In this document: one piece after another, positions 4,420-8,916 of the stretch
Layout of the letters: each line of letters begins with the position of its first letter
Numbering within the stretch: position 1 is the stretch's first letter
Assembly: GCA_023484675.1 (NCBI GenBank)
Contig: JAMDAP010000182.1
Coordinates: 1 to 8,916 of the forward strand
Reading direction: 5' to 3'
Source: Bacillota bacterium
Lineage (GTDB): Bacteria; Bacillota_E; Symbiobacteriia; JAMDAP01
DNA length: 8,916 bases
The notes under the pieces: model-generated
The model's database searches: none
Seen by the model: the letters and a program-made list of their open reading frames with translations, nothing else
Told to the model about the DNA's origin: nothing
Made by a program: the position numbers and the translations under genes

Positions 4420-7062
4420 ATGAAGATCCTGCGTCAGACCGTCTTTGACGGGCCCAACATCCATAGCCACTACCCAGTTGTCGAGATGCAGGTCGATCTC
4501 GAGGAACTGGACGGCGCCACCACTCAGGACGTGCCGGGCTTCGTGGACAAGCTCTTGGAGGCTGTCCCGTCGCTCCGGGACCACTACTGCAGCCTGGGAC
4601 GCCCCGGCGGCTTCGTGGAACGGCTTCTGGAAGGGACGTACTTTGGCCACACCCTTGAGCACCTGACCCTTGAACTGGAGGCCCTCGCCGGCATGCGGGT
4701 CATCTACGGCAAGACCCGCTACGCCGGCCGCCCCGGCCTCTATACCGTGGTCTATGAGTACACAGCCAGGGAGGCCGGACTGGCGGCCGGGCCCCAGGCT
4801 CTGCAGCTTTTGCTCGGTCTGGTGCAGGGTCAGACTGTCGATGCGGCAGGGGTGGTGGCTCACCTGAAGGAGACCATGGTCCGTTACGAGCCGGGTCCCT
4901 CGACGGCGGCCTTGATCACTGCAGCGCAGCAGCGGCACATCCCCGTCATGCGGCTCGACAACGACAGCCTGGTGCAGCTTGGCTACGGCAAGCGGGCCAA
5001 GCGCATTTGCGCTACCCTAACCTCCTTAACCGGGTGCATAGCCACGGACATCGCCTCGGACAAGCAACTGACGAAGACCCTCTTGGAGCAGGCAGGGCTG
5101 CCGGTCCCTGAAGGAGAGGTCTGCAGCAGCGCCGGCGAGGCCTGGGAAGCGGCGCAGGCTATGGGCGGGCCGGTCGTGATCAAGCCGCTGGACGGCAACC
5201 AGGGCAAAGGCGTGTCCCTCAACCTCCGGCGGGAAGCGGAGGTGCGCCAGGCCTACGAGATTGCTTCCCGACGGTCGTCACGGGTGCTAGTGGAGCGGTT
5301 TGTGCCCGGGCGCCAGTTCCGCATTCTGATCGTGGGCGGAAGGGTGGCGGCGGTGGCGGAGCGCCTGCCGGCTCACGTGACGGGGGACGGGCGCCGCACC
5401 ATCCGTGAACTTGTTAACATTACCAACCAGGATCCCAGGCGGGGCGAAGACCACGAGAAGCCGCTCACCCGCATGCGCCTTGACGAGGTGGCCCTCACCT
5501 TCCTGGCGCGCCAGGGTCTTTACCCCGACAGCGTGCCGACACTGGGAGCCGTGGTCTACCTGAGGGATAGTGCCAACCTCAGCACGGGCGGCATTGCTGT
5601 CGACGCCACGGACGAAATCCACCCGGAAATCGCGGCAGCCGCCGCCCGTGCGGCGGGAGTGATCGGGTTGGACGTGGCCGGCGTCGATCTGGTGGCGCCG
5701 GATATCGCCCGGCCCCTGGAGGAAGCCGGTGGGGCCATCCTTGAGGTCAACGCCGCGCCCGGCATCCGCATGCACCACTACCCCTCCAAGGGGCGGCCCC
5801 GAGACGCGGCCGGTTCGATTCTGGATTGGCTCTTCCCGTCTGGGAGTGAGAGCCGCATTCCCATTGTGGCGGTAACCGGCACCAACGGGAAAACCACGGT
5901 CACTCGACTGATCTCTCACCTGGTGGCGGGAAACGGCCAAATGGCAGGAACCACCACCACGGACGGCATTTACATCGGCGACCGCTGCGTGCGTCGGGGT
6001 GACACCACGGGCCCGCGCAGCGCCAGAACCGTGCTCCAAGACCCAAGCGTGGAGGCGGCCGTACTGGAGACGGCCCGTGGCGGCATCATCCACAGCGGGT
6101 TGGCTTTCGACCAGTGCGACGTGGCCGTGATCACCAACCTCAGCGTCGACCACCTTGGACAGGACGGGGTGGAAACACTGGAAGACCTGGCCCACGTCAA
6201 GGCCTTGCTGGTGGAGACAGTCCACCCTGGGGGCAGCGCCGTGCTCAACGCCGACGATCCCTTGGTGGTCGGCATGGCCTCACGGTCCAGGGGAAAGGTG
6301 GTCTTTTTCAGCACTGCGGCCGAGAACCTGGTGGTGCGGCGGCATGTAGCCGCCGGAGGCAGGGCGGTTGTGGTCCGGCGCGGGGCGCTGCACATCCTGG
6401 AGGGAGGCCGCAGCACCCGCCTCCTGGCGGTGGCGGATGTGCCCATCACCCTGGGCGGTCTCGCCGAGCACAACGTAGCCAACTGCGCCGCGGCGGCAGC
6501 AGCGGGACTGGCCCTGGGGCTCCAACCGGAAACCATTCGTTCTGGACTGCGGACCTTCGGCGCTTCCTCGCAACAAAACCCAGGCCGCCTGAACATTATC
6601 GAGGTGGCGGACTTCCGCGTGGTCATCGACTATGGCCACAACGCCGCGGGGTGCGAGGCCACCCTGCGCACCCTGCGCGCACTGAAGCCAGCCCGGCTGG
6701 TGGGTGTGGTGGGCATGCCCGGGGACCGCCGCGACCAGGATGCCATTCACCTGGGACGTATCGTCGCCGGCCTGCTGGACGCCTGCGTGATCAAGGAAGA
6801 CGTGGACCTGCGCGGCAGGCGCCCGGGCGAGATCGCAGCTCTCATGCTGCAGGGGGCGCGCGAGGCGGGTCGGGACCATCTGGCGGAAATCATCCTGGAC
6901 GAGGACAAGGCCGTTCGCGTTGCGATGGAACGGGCCCAGCCCGGCGAAATAGTGGTTGTCTTCTACGAGAAGCTGGACAAGGTTTTGGCGGCGGTTGACC
7001 AGGTGGCACGCGACCTTGCCGCCAGACCGGCGCAGGCCGCGGTGGCAGCGGTTGAAGCCTGA
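4420..7062 (+). CDS. cphA: Cyanophycin synthetase CphA (ATP-grasp plus Mur-ligase-like)
   Basis: 880 residues from ATG 4420, within the family's usual 850-900. CphA polymerises Asp into a backbone and attaches Arg to each side chain, using ATP at two sites, to make a nitrogen-reserve granule. The N-terminal domain starts MKILRQTVFDGPNIHS, typical of CphA. The ATP-grasp region (about 165-475) shows SDKQLTK (213-219), VVIKPLDGNQGKG (K255 and the 258-264 loop), VERFVPGRQFRILIVGGRV, TGGIAVDATDEIHP and the metal-binding EVN (442-444). The Mur-ligase part has the P-loop GTNGKTT (487-493), DTTGPRSAR, LETARGGI (549-556), TNLSVDHLG, K594 in AHVKAL, LNADDP and DYGHN (737-741). All key motifs look intact. 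ATG 4420 is preferred because family members begin MKIL and AGGGGGA (4401-4407) lies upstream, although the 12-nt gap is long. The in-frame TTG at 4408 abuts the SD and is unlikely. Confidence 0.96.
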   Translation: MKILRQTVFDGPNIHSHYPVVEMQVDLEELDGATTQDVPGFVDKLLEAVPSLRDHYCSLGRPGGFVERLLEGTYFGHTLEHLTLELEALAGMRVIYGKTRYAGRPGLYTVVYEYTAREAGLAAGPQALQLLLGLVQGQTVDAAGVVAHLKETMVRYEPGPSTAALITAAQQRHIPVMRLDNDSLVQLGYGKRAKRICATLTSLTGCIATDIASDKQLTKTLLEQAGLPVPEGEVCSSAGEAWEAAQAMGGPVVIKPLDGNQGKGVSLNLRREAEVRQAYEIASRRSSRVLVERFVPGRQFRILIVGGRVAAVAERLPAHVTGDGRRTIRELVNITNQDPRRGEDHEKPLTRMRLDEVALTFLARQGLYPDSVPTLGAVVYLRDSANLSTGGIAVDATDEIHPEIAAAAARAAGVIGLDVAGVDLVAPDIARPLEEAGGAILEVNAAPGIRMHHYPSKGRPRDAAGSILDWLFPSGSESRIPIVAVTGTNGKTTVTRLISHLVAGNGQMAGTTTTDGIYIGDRCVRRGDTTGPRSARTVLQDPSVEAAVLETARGGIIHSGLAFDQCDVAVITNLSVDHLGQDGVETLEDLAHVKALLVETVHPGGSAVLNADDPLVVGMASRSRGKVVFFSTAAENLVVRRHVAAGGRAVVVRRGALHILEGGRSTRLLAVADVPITLGGLAEHNVANCAAAAAAGLALGLQPETIRSGLRTFGASSQQNPGRLNIIEVADFRVVIDYGHNAAGCEATLRTLRALKPARLVGVVGMPGDRRDQDAIHLGRIVAGLLDACVIKEDVDLRGRRPGEIAALMLQGAREAGRDHLAEIILDEDKAVRVAMERAQPGEIVVVFYEKLDKVLAAVDQVARDLAARPAQAAVAAVEA

Positions 7063-7180
7063 GCCTGATCGAATTCTTGACCAGACCCAGGAACCTCCAA
7101 GAACGGACCGGAAGGACGGCAAGGTTGCGAGGCGAATACCTTATGGGGGACAACAAGCGCGCCCCCTACTTTCCTTGTCC

Positions 7181-7186
7181 GAGGTG
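7181..7186 (+). promoter_or_regulatory. Probable ribosome binding site of ispE
   Basis: GAGGTG lies 4 nt before ATG 7191 and 10 nt before ATG 7197. Both ATGs are in frame; neither spacing is ideal, so the start stays uncertain by two codons. Confidence 0.5.
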
Positions 7187-7196
7187 TGGCATGCCC

Positions 7197-8084
7197 ATGC
7201 GGCTTCGAGCCCCGGCAAAACTCAACCTGACCCTTGACGTCCTGGGGCGTCGTCCGGACGGTTTCCACGAAATCGTCTCGGTGATGGTCCCCCTGGGTCT
7301 GCACGATGTGATGGAAATTGAGGAATCACCTGAACTCTGGGTGACGTCCGACCTGCCCGGCCTGCCCGACGGTCCGGAGAACCTCGCCTACGAGGCAGCC
7401 ACGCTGCTGCGGTCGGTGACGGGCACCGACCGCGGAGCCCGCATCCACTTGAGCAAGCGTATTCCCGTCGCCGCCGGCCTGGCGGGAGGCAGCACAGACG
7501 CCGCCCAGGCCCTTGTGGGCCTGAACCGCCTGTGGGGGCTGGGGCTCAGCCAGGAAGACCTGCTGGAGCTGGCGGGGCGTCTGGGATCTGACGTCCCGTT
7601 CTGTCTGTTGTCCCACCCCGCCCTGGCGAAGGGACGGGGTGAGGTTCTGACGGAACTGTCCTCTGCCTCACCGTTGCCCGTGGTGCTGGCCAAGCTGGAC
7701 GTTCCCAAGTCCGCCGGGGAGGTCTACCGCTCGCTTCGCCTGCAGGCCCCGGAGGCCCTGCGGCCGCGGCCCAACCTGCCATTGGTGCTGCAGGGGTTGA
7801 AAGAGGGAAACCCCGGGACGATCGCCCGGGGTCTTGGCAACGTACTGGAGACGGTCATGTTTGAGCGTTTCCCGGCCCTGCCGGCGTTGAAGGACGCCCT
7901 TCTTGAGGCCGGTGCCCTGGGAGCCGGCATGTCTGGGAGCGGTCCCACCCTCTTTGCGCTGGCGGCGGACGACCAGTCGGCGCTGGAGTTGGCTGCCTAC
8001 ACCCGCCGGCTGGCCCTCTGGGTGGAGGTGACCCATCTGGGTGCGCGTGCCCCGGTCGTCAGTCTCCCAGGTTCCGCTCGATAA
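7197..8084 (+). CDS. ispE: 4-(cytidine 5'-diphospho)-2-C-methyl-D-erythritol kinase IspE
   Basis: 295 residues from ATG 7197. IspE is the GHMP-family kinase of the MEP isoprenoid pathway: it phosphorylates CDP-methylerythritol at the 2-hydroxyl with ATP. Seen in order: RLRAPAKLNLTLDVLGRRPDG (K8 and N10 in the substrate site), PENLAYEAA, the ATP-binding PVAAGLAGGSTDAA (P90 to A103, with catalytic D101), GSDVPF (130-135), GRGE, LGNVLE and the C-terminal GMSGSGPT (244-251). Family members usually start at M-R-L-R-A-P-A-K, supporting 7197. An in-frame ATG at 7143 would add 18 residues containing CPRCG and cannot be excluded; the in-frame TTG at 7077 lies in a TTGACC resembling a -35 box. The gene is 134 nt from cphA with no terminator between, so read-through from cphA is possible. 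In B. subtilis ispE follows veg-sspF. Confidence 0.95.
   Translation: MRLRAPAKLNLTLDVLGRRPDGFHEIVSVMVPLGLHDVMEIEESPELWVTSDLPGLPDGPENLAYEAATLLRSVTGTDRGARIHLSKRIPVAAGLAGGSTDAAQALVGLNRLWGLGLSQEDLLELAGRLGSDVPFCLLSHPALAKGRGEVLTELSSASPLPVVLAKLDVPKSAGEVYRSLRLQAPEALRPRPNLPLVLQGLKEGNPGTIARGLGNVLETVMFERFPALPALKDALLEAGALGAGMSGSGPTLFALAADDQSALELAAYTRRLALWVEVTHLGARAPVVSLPGSAR
7305..7326 (+). repeat. Inverted repeat copy 2 (inside ispE), 22 nt exact
   Basis: Begins GATGTGATGG and ends TTGAGGAAT; it is the perfect reverse complement of 4120-4141 in cphB. Here it encodes DVMEIEE within VPLGLHDVMEIEESPE, which reads as normal IspE sequence. This copy is therefore the likely original. Confidence 0.9.
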
Positions 8085-8180
8085 CCCGGTATAGTGACGA
8101 GCCGGCGAGGCCCAAATCCTTTCCTATGTGGATCGGAAGAATGCGGCAATCCAAGTAAAAAGAGGAGTTGGCGGGAAGCG

Positions 8181-8197
8181 GGCGAAGTATTATCGCC
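8181..8197 (+). other. Small hairpin in the ispE - nucleotidyltransferase gap
   Basis: GGCGA (8181-8185) and TCGCC (8193-8197) enclose a 7-nt loop containing TATTAT (8189-8194, overlapping the right arm). TATTAT could be a -10, but the only -35 at suitable spacing (GAGTTG, 8166-8171) is poor. The rest of the 150-nt gap (8085-8234) shows no terminator or clear promoter. Confidence 0.25.
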
Positions 8198-8234
8198 GTG
8201 CAACCCAGCAAGGCGCACGAACAGGGGGATTTCG

Positions 8235-8916
8235 ATGAAGGTCAACGCGGTGGTGCTGGCGGGCCGTGCGCCCGGTGACGCTCTGGGGCAGCAAGTCTGG
8301 GCCTCCAGCAAAGCCCTCATTGACATTAATGGAAAACCCATGATCCACTATGTCGTGCAGGGCCTCGCCTCCTCTGCGGCGGTGGACCAGATAATCGTCA
8401 TTGGGCCACGCCGTGAGCTGGCTCCGGTCGTGGCCGGCCCGAGGGTCCGGGTCATCGAGGACGGCGGCAAGAACCTGATCGACAACATCTGTATCGCCAA
8501 CCGGGAGCTGTCCCAGGACATTCCTCTGTTGGTGGCAACATCAGACATTCCATTGATCACGGGCGCGATCATCGACGCCTACTTGGAGCTCTGCCAACAC
8601 GCAGACGCTGACTTTTATTACCCCATCGTCGAGCGCAGCGTGAATGAGGAGAAGTATCCCCTGGTGCGCCGCACCTATGCCGCTTTGCAGGAGGGGACCT
8701 TTACCGGCGGCAATGTGGCCCTGGTGCGGCCGGAGATCATTGAACGGACGGCACCAAAGGCCCTGACCTTCATGGAAAACCGCAAGAATGTGGTGCGCCT
8801 GGCCTTGCTCCTGGGCCTGCCCTTCCTGTTCAAGCTGGTGCTGAAGCGCCTGACCATTCCCGAGTTGGAGGCGCGGATCTCAAGGCTTTGGGACCTGCGG
8901 GCCAAGGCTATCGTCT
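8235..8916 (+). CDS. MobA-like NTP transferase (nucleotidyltransferase family), 5' part
   Basis: 227 codons are visible; the frame stays open to the right edge. It starts at ATG 8235 with SD AGGGGGA (8223-8229) 5 nt upstream. The N-terminal MKVNAVVLAGR is the Rossmann-like NTP-binding strand of the nucleotidyltransferase (MobA/GlmU/IspD-like) fold. It is followed by SSKALIDINGKPMIHYVV (K26 is the conserved lysine of the P-x-K-x-L-type motif), IIVIGP, a VATSDIPLI strand with the expected metal-binding Asp (D104) and TFTGGNVALVRPEII. The glycine-rich loop usually seen after LAG (G-x-G-T-R-M) is replaced by RAPGDALGQQ, so the substrate cannot be inferred from classic signatures. The C-terminal visible part (LLLGLPFLFKLVLKRLTIPELEARIS) resembles the tail of a family I recall near ispE in clostridial genomes. 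Specific activity is unknown. Confidence 0.8.
   Translation, partial: MKVNAVVLAGRAPGDALGQQVWASSKALIDINGKPMIHYVVQGLASSAAVDQIIVIGPRRELAPVVAGPRVRVIEDGGKNLIDNICIANRELSQDIPLLVATSDIPLITGAIIDAYLELCQHADADFYYPIVERSVNEEKYPLVRRTYAALQEGTFTGGNVALVRPEIIERTAPKALTFMENRKNVVRLALLLGLPFLFKLVLKRLTIPELEARISRLWDLRAKAIV

Noticed and set aside
5287..6225. Long open frame on the - strand (312 codons) opposite cphA
   Set aside because: Mirror of the cphA coding sequence, with no SD and no recognisable motif.
6114..6998. Alternate-frame + strand open frame (294 codons) within cphA
   Set aside because: Rich in G, R and P, as expected of a wrong frame in GC-rich DNA; cphA is continuous and intact here.
7077..7105. TTGACC at 7077 as -35 of an ispE promoter
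   Set aside because: No acceptable -10 lies 16-18 nt downstream.

Overview
The window (8916 bp, GC-rich, all recognisable genes on the + strand) looks like a chromosomal segment of an endospore-forming Firmicute, probably a high-GC, clostridia-like lineage. The reason is gene order: tatD - yabE - rsmA - (YkuK/DUF458) - veg - ... - ispE is the region that follows metS in Bacillus and its relatives. Starts are often GTG or TTG, each with a strong Shine-Dalgarno (SD) sequence. I cannot name the genus.

Layout. 1-198: 3' end of a TatD-family metal-dependent DNase. 352-1401: YabE-type cell-wall protein (membrane anchor, DUF348 repeats, G5, 3D domain), with its own sigma-A promoter at 289-317. 1514-2401: rsmA, 16S rRNA dimethyladenosine transferase, preceded by a terminator-like hairpin. 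2519-2995: YkuK/DUF458 RNase-H-fold protein. 3019-3085: two tandem sigma-A promoters, then veg (3146-3424) and a textbook terminator (3461-3489). 3544-4365: cyanophycinase cphB. 4420-7062: cyanophycin synthetase cphA. 7197-8084: ispE of the MEP isoprenoid pathway. 8235-8916: start of a MobA-like nucleotidyltransferase that runs off the window.

How the genes work together. The first half is housekeeping: nuclease, wall remodelling, ribosome maturation, and the biofilm/sporulation-associated Veg protein. A two-gene cyanophycin module is inserted between veg and ispE. CphA makes the Asp-Arg polymer, a nitrogen and carbon reserve, and CphB degrades it to beta-Asp-Arg dipeptides. No dipeptide-cleaving isoaspartyl dipeptidase is visible here.

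The most striking observation is in cphB. A 22-nt stretch (4120-4141) is the exact reverse complement of a stretch inside ispE (7305-7326). In cphB it falls on the block where the family has a conserved G-x-G-I-D-E motif. Protein length is unchanged, but the motif is erased and the expected catalytic glutamate becomes glutamine (Q200). The ispE copy reads as normal IspE, so ispE looks like the donor and cphB the recipient of a short templated replacement, or the cphB segment is an assembly error. If real, this cyanophycinase is probably impaired while the synthetase is intact.
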